Below, in pieces: positions 43,887 through 52,963 of a DNA stretch of 64,000 nucleotides (positions are counted from its first letter, which is position 1; each line of letters starts with the position of its first letter). The notes under the pieces were generated by a model that did not search any database, was not told where the DNA came from, and saw only the letters and a list, made by a program, of their open reading frames with translations. The position numbers and the translations under genes were made by a program. The stretch is from NCBI GenBank assembly GCA_016717305.1, contig JADKFY010000023.1, positions 1 through 64,000 on the forward strand, given 5' to 3'. This DNA is from Flavobacteriales bacterium. Lineage in GTDB: Bacteria; Bacteroidota; Bacteroidia; Flavobacteriales_F; PHOS-HE28.

Positions 43887-44855
43887 CTACTCCTTCATTT
43901 CGGCCACGGCATCGAAACCGGGCGCGGGGAGCAATACGGTATAGGTCTTACCGGTCTTGTTCAGCAGGCTGTTGTCGCGCAACCAAGGGTTCAGGAGTTT
44001 CAGGGTCTTGTAATCAGTTCCTTGTGCAACGGCATAATCAGCAAGGTCCTCAACCGGTCCGTTGATCTCTGCTGTGCGTGTTAGATAGGGAGCGTACAAG
44101 TCCTTATTTCGCAGGTGGAATCCATAGCGTTCTGGATCGCGCAGGATCTCCTTCATGGCGAGAATTCGATACACATAACGGCCGGTCTCTTCGTTCAACA
44201 GCAGGTCGAAATAATTGTCCTGTTTCTGGCGCCCGAGCTGTTTGTCCACCCCGCCTTGGCCCAAATTGTAGGATGCGGCGGCCAACGCCCATTTGCCATA
44301 GTGCGCGTAGGCGCTCTTGAGGTATTTGCAGGCAGCCACGGTACTTTTCTCCACGTGGTAGCGCTCATCCACTTCGTTGTTCACCTCCAAGCCGAATTGG
44401 GTACCGGTCTCTTTCATGAATTGCCAGTAACCGGTTGCGCCGGCCGGGGATACCACGTTCATCAGGCCGCTTTCGATCACGGCGATGTATTTGAGGTCGT
44501 CCGGGACGCCTTCACGCTTCATGACCGTTTCGATCAGTGGGAACCAGCGTGCAGCGCGCTTGTGTGCGAGCAGGGTGCTGCTTTGCCAGTACGTGTTCAC
44601 CAATAGTTCCCGATCCAGTTTTTCGCGTACGTCCAGCCTGTTCAACGGGACTTTTTCATCGCAAAAGGTCAATTCGTTGGGCAACGTAAGCGAGAATACC
44701 TTGTACCCTTCGTTGAAGACGCGCTGGTGGTCCAGGTCGTTATTTGCAACGAAGGTGGAATAGGTGAGCAGGTGAATGCACAGTGAGCCACCGAGCAAAA
44801 GCAAGGCCCAAAGCGTGGTGCGAAGAACGGTGCCCATGGTGTTCGATAATTTCAT
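43887..44855 (-). CDS. Lytic transglycosylase with C-terminal LysM-like segment (MltD type)
   Basis: 322 residues from ATG 44855, overlapping the upstream transferase stop (ATGA). N-terminal membrane anchor (VLRTTLWALLLLGGSLCIHL). SLT domain with the catalytic Glu in AVIESGLMNVVSPAGATGYW, then NLGQGGVDKQLGRQ and a LysM-like tail (YAVAQGTDYKTLKLLNPWLR ... YTVLLPAPGF). It cleaves peptidoglycan glycan strands to anhydromuropeptides. Location in an export locus suggests it could open the cell wall for assembly of the export machinery or simply travel with it. Confidence 0.9.
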   Translation of the reverse strand: MKLSNTMGTVLRTTLWALLLLGGSLCIHLLTYSTFVANNDLDHQRVFNEGYKVFSLTLPNELTFCDEKVPLNRLDVREKLDRELLVNTYWQSSTLLAHKRAARWFPLIETVMKREGVPDDLKYIAVIESGLMNVVSPAGATGYWQFMKETGTQFGLEVNNEVDERYHVEKSTVAACKYLKSAYAHYGKWALAAASYNLGQGGVDKQLGRQKQDNYFDLLLNEETGRYVYRILAMKEILRDPERYGFHLRNKDLYAPYLTRTAEINGPVEDLADYAVAQGTDYKTLKLLNPWLRDNSLLNKTGKTYTVLLPAPGFDAVAEMKE

Positions 44856-45937
44856 GTGAGCTTGGGCGGGTGGGTCTTTTTGGTCAGGATGAAGAGCGTT
44901 ATGGCCAACACGAGCGCGTATGAAACGAAGATCAGTGTGTGAATGTTCTCCCACACTGGAATATACCGGAACATCACGAAGGTCAGGAACCCGTGGAGGA
45001 CGGACAGCCCGATGAACACCAACGCCACTTGTCCGTCACTGAACCCGGCATAACTGAGGTGGTGTGTGGTGTGGTCACGGCCACCGACGAAGGGTGAGTT
45101 GCCTTTTGCGATCCGGGAGAACGTAACTATGCTGGTATCAACGATAGGGAGTAGGAATACGATCACTGCTGAAGTGACCTGCCGGTAGGGTTCCCAATCG
45201 CCCTCTATGCTGGGCATGTTCCAAAAGAACCGGATCCCAACGAAGGCGAGGAATACGCCGAGGAACTGACTACCGGTGTCTCCCATGAACATGCGGCTGG
45301 GATACCAGTTGAAGAAGAGGAATCCGGAAAGTGCAGCCAGAGAGCCCACCATCAGTACCATGTAAACGGGGTCCACAGGACCGATCACGAGCATGACCAT
45401 GAGCGCTGTGGCAAGAACGGAGAGGGAAACGATCGTTGTTATCCCGTCCATATTATCAAGCATATTGATCGAGTTCATCATTCCAACCACCCAGAAAATG
45501 GTGAGTACGATGTTCATCCATTGTTCATCGAAAAGGTCAATTGCCGAACCGGATACGATCAAGATCCCACCACAGGCGATCTGCACGAGCAGCTTAAGCA
45601 AAGGCTTGGTGTTGTAAGCATCATCGGCCAAGCCCATGAGGAACCCCAAGGAAGTAGCGGCCAGTAGACCCAATAGATCGGGCCGCAGTGCATCGGAACT
45701 TTGACCCGGAAAAAGAACACTGTACAGAGAGAACGAAGCGAGGAACAGGATGTAAAAGCCGATGCCTCCCAATGAAGGCTTGGCGGTGCTGCTCCAGCGC
45801 ACAGGGGTCTGGTCCTGATCACGCATGCCCAGTGTGCGTGCAAAGCGCATGAACACGGAATTGATCACCAGACTGAAGACGAGCGCGGCGAAATAAAGGC
45901 CGGAATAGATCAGGAACAATTGGGTGGAACTATACAT
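44852..45937 (-). CDS. MraY/WecA-type undecaprenyl-phosphate sugar-phosphate transferase
   Basis: 361 residues, about 10 TM helices. Family motifs: MGLADDAYNTKPLLKLLVQI (first Asp pair), MMNSINMLDNMDGITTIVSL, MFMGDTGSQFLG and GGRDHTTHHLSYAGFS. This is the PNPT/GT4 superfamily that starts polysaccharide repeat synthesis by attaching a sugar phosphate to undecaprenyl phosphate. The sequence fits WecA/TagO more than MraY because the locus lacks mur genes and encodes Wzc/Wza-like export. It begins 6 bp after rfbC. Confidence 0.92.
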   Translation of the reverse strand: MYSSTQLFLIYSGLYFAALVFSLVINSVFMRFARTLGMRDQDQTPVRWSSTAKPSLGGIGFYILFLASFSLYSVLFPGQSSDALRPDLLGLLAATSLGFLMGLADDAYNTKPLLKLLVQIACGGILIVSGSAIDLFDEQWMNIVLTIFWVVGMMNSINMLDNMDGITTIVSLSVLATALMVMLVIGPVDPVYMVLMVGSLAALSGFLFFNWYPSRMFMGDTGSQFLGVFLAFVGIRFFWNMPSIEGDWEPYRQVTSAVIVFLLPIVDTSIVTFSRIAKGNSPFVGGRDHTTHHLSYAGFSDGQVALVFIGLSVLHGFLTFVMFRYIPVWENIHTLIFVSYALVLAITLFILTKKTHPPKLT

Positions 45938-45943
45938 CGGTAT

Positions 45944-46498
45944 TCAGACAGAGAGCAGGTCCTTGATCGTGCTGAACATCAAGCCTTCTTGGTCCTTTGC
46001 GCTGATCAACGGTCCAAGCACTCCCCATTCAATGGCCAAGTCGGGATCGTTCCAACGCACAGTGCGTTCGGCGGTCGGATCATAGTACGCGGTGCACTTG
46101 TATGCGAAAATGGTTTGATCTTCCAAAGCCACGAAGCCGTGCGCGAAACCCGCAGGTATCCACAACATCTCTTTTGTTGTTCCGTTCAGTTCCACCTTGA
46201 AATGTTGTCCAAAGGTCACGCTGTTCGGTCGAAGATCAAGGCAAACATCGAGGACGGCACCCTTCACCACATGAACAAGTTTTCCCTGCGCATGGGGATC
46301 CATTTGGAAGTGGAGGCCACGAAGTACATCCTTGGATGAAGTGCTCTCATTGTCCTGTACAAAATCGATCGGCTCGCCGACCACCTCGTTGAACTGTTGC
46401 TGGTTGAAGGTTTCCAGGAATTGCCCGCGCTGGTCGCCAAAGATCCTGGGTCGCAACAGGATCAAGCCTGCCAATGGAGTATCAACGGACTGGATCAT
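45944..46498 (-). CDS. rfbC: dTDP-4-dehydrorhamnose 3,5-epimerase
   Basis: 184 residues. The cupin signature is complete: FVQDNESTSSKDVLRGLHFQ, GKLVHVVKGAVLDVCLDLRP, and MLWIPAGFAHGFVALEDQTI with the C-terminal DLAIEW. It epimerises dTDP-4-keto-6-deoxyglucose at C3 and C5 on the way to dTDP-L-rhamnose; rfbA, rfbB and rfbD are not in the window. It overlaps the Wzc gene stop (ATGA), so it is an integral part of the exopolysaccharide operon. Confidence 0.95.
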   Translation of the reverse strand: MIQSVDTPLAGLILLRPRIFGDQRGQFLETFNQQQFNEVVGEPIDFVQDNESTSSKDVLRGLHFQMDPHAQGKLVHVVKGAVLDVCLDLRPNSVTFGQHFKVELNGTTKEMLWIPAGFAHGFVALEDQTIFAYKCTAYYDPTAERTVRWNDPDLAIEWGVLGPLISAKDQEGLMFSTIKDLLSV

Positions 46499-48948
46499 GC
46501 TTTGCCAAAAAGCCAGCTGAAGAAACCTCCGGACCGTTCCGTGTGCTCGTCGTAGTAGCCTCCACCATAACCTTGGCCATATCCGTAGCCGTAGCCATAA
46601 CCATAGCCGTAGTTGTAACCGTACTTGTTACGGTCAACGTCCACGCCGTTCAAAATGGTGCTCAGGCGTGAAATGTTGTTCTCATTGATCAACCGGTCCA
46701 CGTTCTGAACGAATTGTTTCTTGCTGTAGTCCGAACGGAAAATGTAGATCGGATAATCGGCCTGTTGGATCATGGGTATGCCATCTGTGACCAAGCCCAC
46801 GGGCGGGTTGTCGATAAGCACCACATCGTACTGTTGTTTCAAGTCCTCCACAAGCGTTGCCATACGATTACTGATGATCAACTCCGACGGGTTCGGGGGG
46901 ATAGGTCCCGCAGTGATGAAATCGAGACCTTCCAATGCGCTGTGCTGAACGCAATTTTCCAGATCGTCCTTTCCGATCAACAGGGTGCTCATACCCTTGA
47001 TGTTCTCCACCCCGAAGCCCAAGTGGATCTTCGGTTTCCGCATGTCAAGATCAAGGATAATCACGCGTTTGCCGCCGAACGAAATGATGCCTGCAAGGTT
47101 GATCGCGACAAAGGTCTTTCCTTCACCGCTTATGGTGCTGGTAATGGCAATGGTCTTGGCGCCTGGGGTATTGTCCACGAACTGGAGGTTCGTCCGGATG
47201 GTCCTGAAGGATTCGGCGATCAGGGATTTTGGGTTCTTGTCAATGAGGAGCTGCGAGATGGGGATCTCTTTCTTGTACTTGGGCACCATGCCCAATATGG
47301 CGATACTTGCTTGGGACAGCTTGGCCACATCGTGGAGCGAGGTAATGTTATCGTGCAGGATATACCGGACCAGAACGATCAGAAAACTAAGCATCAGACC
47401 GGTGAGCAAGTAGTAGGTAATGATCAGGTTGCGCTTAGGGGCTAAAGGCTCGGTTGGTCTGCTGGCATTTTCCAGGATCCGATTCTCCGGAACAAATCCA
47501 GCTTTGCTGATCCGGTATTCGATGTCCTTTTCAAGCAAAAGGGTGTAGTACTTTTCATTGATGGAGAACACCCTTTCAATGCGTGAGAATTCCAGTTCTT
47601 TTTCCGGCAATGAGCGGAATCGTTTTTCAAATTCATCCTGGACCACGTCCAAAGAGGTGCGTTGGGCCTCGGCTCTTTTCAACAGACTATTGATGCTTTC
47701 AAGGACCACCCGTTTCTTCATGTCGATCTGGTGCTCAAGCGATTTCACGGCCATATGCTGATCGGTCGCCGTGGTGTACATTTCCTCTCGGCGTTGGAGC
47801 AGGTCCAGCAGGGAACTGATCGTACCAGCAAGCATGGTCTCGTACTGGGTGCCTGTAAGCAGCGGCAATAGATCATACGAATTGATCTCGGTCATGGGCT
47901 TGTCCGTAGCCTCTTTCATGGCCCGGAGGAGCTGGATATCCAAGGTCAAACGAACTACGTCATCCTCGTACTCTTTTGATCTCTCCAAGAAGATCGGGGT
48001 CAATTGTTTCAGGTCGGCCACCTCATTGTCCATGCGGAAATGTTGCATCCGATATTCTGATTCGCGCAACTGCGTGAACACGGTGTCCTTTTGGGCACGT
48101 AGGAATGTGATCACGCTCTCTGCGCTTTGTCCTTTACGTTCAACATCGTAAAGGATGAAGGATTCCGCCAAGGACTGTACAATATCCCGTGCAAGGCCCA
48201 GATTCGCATCCTTGCAGGTTATTTCCACGGTCTTTGCTACGGCATCCAACGGTTGTATGGAGATCCCAGCAGTATAGCGTTGAAGGATGAATTCGCTGGA
48301 GTTGATCTTGAAAAAGAGGTTCAGTTTGGCTTCAGGGTCGTTCAATTGCGGATCACCCTTGAATTCGATCCGGCAGCTGAAGAGGGGCGTGCGCATGATC
48401 GTGCCTGCTGGGAATGATGCATTGAATGTGTTCCCCGATATCGTATATGTGAGCCCAATGGTCCCACTGGGTCCAATATCCAAGAATATAGGGAGGTCCA
48501 AGACGCTCGAATCCAGAACGGTGAGATCAGTGACCAAGAAGAACGTACGCGTATAGAATTCCTCCGTCAGGATCTGCCCACGATTGAAATAACTGACCTT
48601 CAAAGGCAACTTCTCGAGCGCCCTTGCCATGAAGAATTGGGAACGCATGAGTTCCACATCGGCCTGCAGGTTGTTGTCCTCAGTAAAGCTATTGATGCTC
48701 AGGATCTGCTTGGCCGTGTTGCTTTCACGGAGTTGGATCAATGCCCGCGATTGGTAAATGGGTGCGGTGTATCGGAGGTAGATGAACGCCGCTGCAACGG
48801 CTGTCAGCACACAGAGCGCGATCCAAATAAGACTTCGCTTGAGAATGTAGAGGAAAAGGCCAAGTTCGAACTCCTGACTGAAGTTCGTTATGCGCTCCTT
48901 GTAACTTTCGAAATTGCGGCTACGCTGTCCAATATCCTCGTTGAGCAT
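46495..48948 (-). CDS. Wzc-like polysaccharide co-polymerase with tyrosine autokinase domain
   Basis: 817 residues. N-terminal Wzz region with TM at about residues 35-55 (LIWIALCVLTAVAAAFIYLR), long coiled-coil periplasmic part, second TM at about 500-520 (IITYYLLTGLMLSFLIVLV), and a BY-kinase domain with Walker A SGEGKTFVAINLA, Walker A' ILDLDMRKPKI and Walker B VVLIDNPPVGL. The tail is a Tyr/Gly run (YGYNYGYGYGYGYG...) of about 20 residues, the usual autophosphorylation cluster. It couples polymer length control to export by the Wza-like protein encoded 5 bp upstream. Confidence 0.94.
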   Translation of the reverse strand: MLNEDIGQRSRNFESYKERITNFSQEFELGLFLYILKRSLIWIALCVLTAVAAAFIYLRYTAPIYQSRALIQLRESNTAKQILSINSFTEDNNLQADVELMRSQFFMARALEKLPLKVSYFNRGQILTEEFYTRTFFLVTDLTVLDSSVLDLPIFLDIGPSGTIGLTYTISGNTFNASFPAGTIMRTPLFSCRIEFKGDPQLNDPEAKLNLFFKINSSEFILQRYTAGISIQPLDAVAKTVEITCKDANLGLARDIVQSLAESFILYDVERKGQSAESVITFLRAQKDTVFTQLRESEYRMQHFRMDNEVADLKQLTPIFLERSKEYEDDVVRLTLDIQLLRAMKEATDKPMTEINSYDLLPLLTGTQYETMLAGTISSLLDLLQRREEMYTTATDQHMAVKSLEHQIDMKKRVVLESINSLLKRAEAQRTSLDVVQDEFEKRFRSLPEKELEFSRIERVFSINEKYYTLLLEKDIEYRISKAGFVPENRILENASRPTEPLAPKRNLIITYYLLTGLMLSFLIVLVRYILHDNITSLHDVAKLSQASIAILGMVPKYKKEIPISQLLIDKNPKSLIAESFRTIRTNLQFVDNTPGAKTIAITSTISGEGKTFVAINLAGIISFGGKRVIILDLDMRKPKIHLGFGVENIKGMSTLLIGKDDLENCVQHSALEGLDFITAGPIPPNPSELIISNRMATLVEDLKQQYDVVLIDNPPVGLVTDGIPMIQQADYPIYIFRSDYSKKQFVQNVDRLINENNISRLSTILNGVDVDRNKYGYNYGYGYGYGYGYGQGYGGGYYDEHTERSGGFFSWLFGKA
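46552..46625 (-). repeat. Low-complexity Tyr/Gly coding tract in the Wzc-like gene
   Basis: Short repeats of the type ccgtagccatag encode the Tyr-Gly tail. They are purely coding and would vary in length by slippage. Confidence 0.7.
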
Positions 48949-48953
48949 ATCGG

Positions 48954-49731
48954 CTATTTGAAGGTCCTGGAAATGGAGTAGATGAGCACCAACGAGGTCA
49001 AAAGGGTAACGATGGGGGAGAGGTCGCGGACGATCCCTCGTGCGATCTCAGCATTGGGCTGCACGTAAACGACGTCATCGCCTTGCATCACCATATCCGC
49101 ATATTTGAGGCCATCAATGGTCGATAGGTCGAACTGGTACACCTTTCTTGTGCGGTCGGTATCGTAGCGGAATACCTTCACTTTCTTCGCATTACCACGA
49201 TTGGATAGACCACCGGCCATGCCGATCACTTCCAACAAGGTGGTGTTGTTGTTCTCCAGCGCAACGGATCTCGCATCACCACCTTCGCCAGGAAAGACAA
49301 CGACCCGTCGGCTTTCCACCAGCAACTGAACGAATGGCCTTTTGTAGTAGTCCACGTATTTGCTTTCCAAGAATGTTTCGGCCTCACGCAAGGTCATTCC
49401 TGCCAATCGCACCTTACCGAGCAAGGGCAACTTAGCAGAACCCAGATTGTCTATGAAGTAAAGGAATGACGTGCGTTGTAGGAAGGAGGCCTCCCGCGTG
49501 CCGCCTTCGGATACCAGATCGATCATCTTGAAGCCATCGTTGGCGAACAATCGGAACTGGATCTGGTCGTTGGCTTGCAAGCGCAGGTTGGTGTAACCCG
49601 AGTCGCTGAATTGGGAAAACTCGTAGTCGGTCGGGGTCTTGAACATGATATCTCTGTTCAAGGTGCAGCCAGAAAGGAGCAATACCCCCTAATAGGGCAA
49701 AAAGCCCGCTGCGTGGAAAGGTCCGCGTCAT
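48954..49731 (-). CDS. Wza-like polysaccharide export lipoprotein with a homopolymer frameshift near its N-terminus
   Basis: From 49682 the frame reads LLSGCTLNRDIMFKTPTDYE, a lipobox with no signal peptide before it. The ATG at 49731 in a neighbouring frame gives MTRTFPRSGLFALLG, and a run of five C at 49685-49689 (five G in the message) separates them. With four, the two join into MTRTFPRSGLFALLGVLLLS then GC, a perfect lipoprotein signal. The rest carries the Poly_export (LRLQANDQIQFRLFANDGFK) and SLBB-like domain (NTTLLEVIGMAGGLSNRGNA), ending in a hydrophobic segment (IVTLLTSLVLIYSIS). It would form the outer membrane channel partner of the Wzc-like protein. As written the gene is broken; an assembly indel is the simplest explanation. 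Confidence 0.82.
49685..49689 (-). other. G homopolymer frameshift in the Wza-like gene
   Basis: Five C on the plus strand; removing one restores a continuous frame from the ATG at 49731 through the lipobox to the stop at 48954. Confidence 0.8.
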
Positions 49732-49766
49732 GTGCGCGCAAAAGTAGCGATCCAGACGTGCCATGG

Positions 49767-50993
49767 TCAGTTCAGGAGTGAACGATACATCGCGTCCGTA
49801 TCGCGAACAAGCCGGGTAAAGTGGAAACGTTCGCGCACATGTTCCCACCCAGCGCTGCCCATCTCGTTGCGCAAGGCTTCGTTCTCCACGAGCCGCAAGA
49901 GGTGTTCCTCAAGGTTTTGTACATCTCCACTGGGACTCAGAAAGGCCGTCTTGTCCTGTGCAACGACATTCTCAATTCCTCCTACACGGGTAGTGATCAC
50001 GGGCTTATTGGCCGCCTGTGCCTCGATCAGGCTGACCGGGGTTCCTTCATTGAGACTTGTCAACATGATAATGTCAACCCCCGCGTTCACAATATCCACC
50101 TCTTTGATCCAGGAGGTAAACGTTATGGTCGCGTTGGCCACCATGGGCTTACCGTTGATCCCGTGGCCGAATCCGTGTCCGTTGAAATAGGGCCCCATCA
50201 CCTGGGACATGCCCAATTCTTGGGTCTTTTGCTGCAGTCTTTCGCGTTCCTCCCCATCACCCACGATGAATGCGCGGATCCGCCGGCCAGAGCGTTTGGC
50301 CACATTGGATATCACTTCAAGGAACAGGTCATGGTTCTTTATGGGCACCAGCCGACCTACGATGCCAATGGCGATCTCGTCTTCCGAGATCCCATATACC
50401 CTTCGGAAAAGTGCGCGTTTGGCGATCTGGTCCTCTTGGAAACGGCAGAGGTCGAAACCCAGTGGGATAACGCACACCTTGTGCTCGGAAGTTATCCGGT
50501 GTTCTTCCACCAATTCATTCTTCTGCTTATCGCTAATGGCCACGATACGGGAGGAGCGACGGGCCAAGAAACGTTCGATGTTCTTGTAAAGTGCGGTGCG
50601 TACGGGGCCGAAATAGCTGTGGAAAACGTGGCCGTGGAACGTGTGTACGATCGCTTTCACCCCTAGGTCGGCGGCAGCCATTCGGCCCACGGCCCCTGCC
50701 TTGGCCGCATGCGTGTGTACAATGTCCGGTTTGAACTCCTTGATCAGTTCCTTGATCCGGTTATACGCGCCCCGATCTCTCCACGGGGCCACTTCCCGTT
50801 GCAATTCTGGTAAGATCAATGGTTTAACACCCATTGAACTCAAAATATGGTGACTTCCTACCTCGCTTTCCTCCTCGCTACCGCCTACTAGAAGGGTTTC
50901 ATAATCATCCGGCAAGTAGCGTGTCAAGTAGGCCGCATTGTGCGTGGGGCCGCCTAAATTGAACCGGTTGATGATGCGGAGGACTCTTGGCAT
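49767..50993 (-). CDS. GT4-family glycosyltransferase
   Basis: 408 residues from ATG 50993 (MPRVLRIINRFNLGGPTHNA, with the GGP/GG loop of GT-B enzymes); the longer upstream frame has no family similarity. C-terminal domain has GIVGRLVPIKNHDLFLEVIS and the EX7E motif region SLNEGTPVSLIEAQAANKPV. This is a retaining GT-B glycosyltransferase that probably adds a sugar in exopolysaccharide repeat synthesis. Its specificity is not predictable. It lies 35 bp upstream of the Wza-like gene and 55 bp downstream of asnB. Confidence 0.93.
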   Translation of the reverse strand: MPRVLRIINRFNLGGPTHNAAYLTRYLPDDYETLLVGGSEEESEVGSHHILSSMGVKPLILPELQREVAPWRDRGAYNRIKELIKEFKPDIVHTHAAKAGAVGRMAAADLGVKAIVHTFHGHVFHSYFGPVRTALYKNIERFLARRSSRIVAISDKQKNELVEEHRITSEHKVCVIPLGFDLCRFQEDQIAKRALFRRVYGISEDEIAIGIVGRLVPIKNHDLFLEVISNVAKRSGRRIRAFIVGDGEERERLQQKTQELGMSQVMGPYFNGHGFGHGINGKPMVANATITFTSWIKEVDIVNAGVDIIMLTSLNEGTPVSLIEAQAANKPVITTRVGGIENVVAQDKTAFLSPSGDVQNLEEHLLRLVENEALRNEMGSAGWEHVRERFHFTRLVRDTDAMYRSLLN

Positions 50994-51048
50994 TCGCGGG
51001 AACGGTCGGCAAAGGTAACCTACGGAAGGGGCAGTGTCGTTGGATCGA

Positions 51049-52923
51049 TCAACGCATGTGTCTTTGCCACCACGATAAGTAGACGAGCAAAGCGTGAACG
51101 GTTGCCTGTGAGGTCCCTGGGGAAGTGGAATTGAATTCGGCCATAACTCGTTGTGTTGGCGTCCAGACCAGTCCTGCTTCCTCCACATTTTCCTTGGTGA
51201 TCATCTCTCGAACAAGCCCTGAGAGCGGTCCGCGCAAAAGGTCGAACAAGGGAACCTCGAACCCTTTCTTGCTGCGGGTCATCACCGTGGAAGGCAAGAG
51301 GTGACCGAACGTATCTCGAAGGATGAACTTGCCCGAACCCAAGCGCAGTTTGGCCTCCGCGGGTAGATTGAACGCGAATTCCACCACGCGGAGGTCCAGG
51401 AAAGGCGTGCGCACCTCCAATGCATTGGCCATGCTTGTGAGGTCCACCTTGTGCAGCATGTCGTTGGGCAGGGTGGTGAACAGGTCAGCGAGGAGTACGC
51501 CATTCATTCCGGGCAACAGGCTCAAGGGCGCAGTGATCCGCTGCTGGCGTTGTGTCCTTTCTTGTTCGGGTGACCCTTGTTCAACGAGGGTACGGGCGAG
51601 TATTGGATCGGCGAACGAGGCCAATTCCAAAAAGCGTTGTTCTGGGCCGGAACGGGCCAGACTTGCGAACCGATCGTATTGGCGCACACGATCCTGCCAA
51701 GGGCTATTCCGCGAACGCGGGAGCATACGCCACAAGGGTGCCAAGGCGAGCACGGCTTTTTCAGCGGTTCCTGGTGCTTGCCAGCGCAATTCAGCTTGGT
51801 GCTTTCGGTAGCCACCAAAGACCTCATCCGCGCCATCACCGCTCAACGCCACGGTCACCTTCTTGCGGGTCCGTTCACAGAGTATCAATGATGGCAATGC
51901 CGAACTGTCGGCAAAGGGTTCATCGGTGGCTTTAAGCAATTTCGCATAGTTCTCCGCAAGGTCTTCACGGGTCAGTTTGAAGGTATGGTGCTCGCTTCCG
52001 ATGTGCTTAGCCACTTCCTCCGCATAGGGCGATTCGTCGAAGAAGGGGTCATCGGCATATCCTATACTGAACGTGTGCAAATGCTTGTGGTGTGCGGCCG
52101 CCAAGGCGCTCACGATGCTGCTGTCCACACCACCGCTCAAGAAGGTGCCCACGGGTACATCCGAGATCAAGCGCAAACGGACCGCATCGTTCAGCAGGTC
52201 GAAAAGTTGCTTCTTGGGATCGGGACTTGCAACCACACGTTTGCAGGCTTCAACCGGGTCGTACCAACGTTCCACTGTTGCCCCTGAGGCACTTATTGAA
52301 ATGCTATGGCCCGGCAACAGTTTCTGAGTTCCCTTGAAAACCGAATAGGGTGCGGGTATGTAGTGGTGCGTGAAGTATTGTTCGGTGGATAAGGGGTCGG
52401 GATCACGTTTCGCACCCAACGCGATCAAGGCGCGTAATTCACTGGCGAACAGAAATCTCCCATCGACAACGGTCCACAATAAAGGCTTTACGCCGAACCG
52501 ATCACGGGCAACGAAAAGGGTGTCCTTCTCGGAATCATGAATGGCGAGTGCGAAAAACCCGTTCAGGTCATGCAGGAAATCGGGTCCCTTCACCGAAAAA
52601 AGACGCAATACCACCTCGGTGTCCGTTCGACTTCGGAAAACATGTCCGTCCGCTTCCAGTCCCGCCTTCAAGGCTTGGAAGTTGAAGACCTCGCCGTTGA
52701 AGGTGATGGTATAACGTCCGCCTTCATCGGTAAATGGCTGGTGCCCCAAAGGCGAGGTATCTATTATGCTGAGCCGTCGTTGGCCAAGGACAGCGCTACC
52801 GACCGCGTACTTCCCCGAATCATCCGGTCCACGATGCGCTATGCATTGTAACGCGGCATCAATGCGCTCACCCGTCGGTGGGTGGCCGTGATCGATCTGG
52901 AAACTACCTGCGATCCCACACAT
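51049..52923 (-). CDS. asnB: Asparagine synthase (glutamine-hydrolysing), AsnB type
   Basis: 624 residues. N-terminal glutaminase MCGIAGSF with Cys2, RGPDDSGKYA, TFNGEVFNFQAL and RTDTEVVLRLF; C-terminal synthase with the PP-loop FLSGGVDSSIVSAL and ALSGDGADEVFGGY. It transfers glutamine-derived ammonia onto aspartate. Copies inside polysaccharide loci of this kind are often thought to amidate a sugar or uronate and not to make free asparagine, so the substrate here is open. It lies 40 bp downstream of lpdA and heads the exopolysaccharide run. Confidence 0.93.
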   Translation of the reverse strand: MCGIAGSFQIDHGHPPTGERIDAALQCIAHRGPDDSGKYAVGSAVLGQRRLSIIDTSPLGHQPFTDEGGRYTITFNGEVFNFQALKAGLEADGHVFRSRTDTEVVLRLFSVKGPDFLHDLNGFFALAIHDSEKDTLFVARDRFGVKPLLWTVVDGRFLFASELRALIALGAKRDPDPLSTEQYFTHHYIPAPYSVFKGTQKLLPGHSISISASGATVERWYDPVEACKRVVASPDPKKQLFDLLNDAVRLRLISDVPVGTFLSGGVDSSIVSALAAAHHKHLHTFSIGYADDPFFDESPYAEEVAKHIGSEHHTFKLTREDLAENYAKLLKATDEPFADSSALPSLILCERTRKKVTVALSGDGADEVFGGYRKHQAELRWQAPGTAEKAVLALAPLWRMLPRSRNSPWQDRVRQYDRFASLARSGPEQRFLELASFADPILARTLVEQGSPEQERTQRQQRITAPLSLLPGMNGVLLADLFTTLPNDMLHKVDLTSMANALEVRTPFLDLRVVEFAFNLPAEAKLRLGSGKFILRDTFGHLLPSTVMTRSKKGFEVPLFDLLRGPLSGLVREMITKENVEEAGLVWTPTQRVMAEFNSTSPGTSQATVHALLVYLSWWQRHMR

Positions 52924-52963
52924 GCTGGTTCGATCCGCCTATAAGGGTGGAAGAGCTTCCGCC

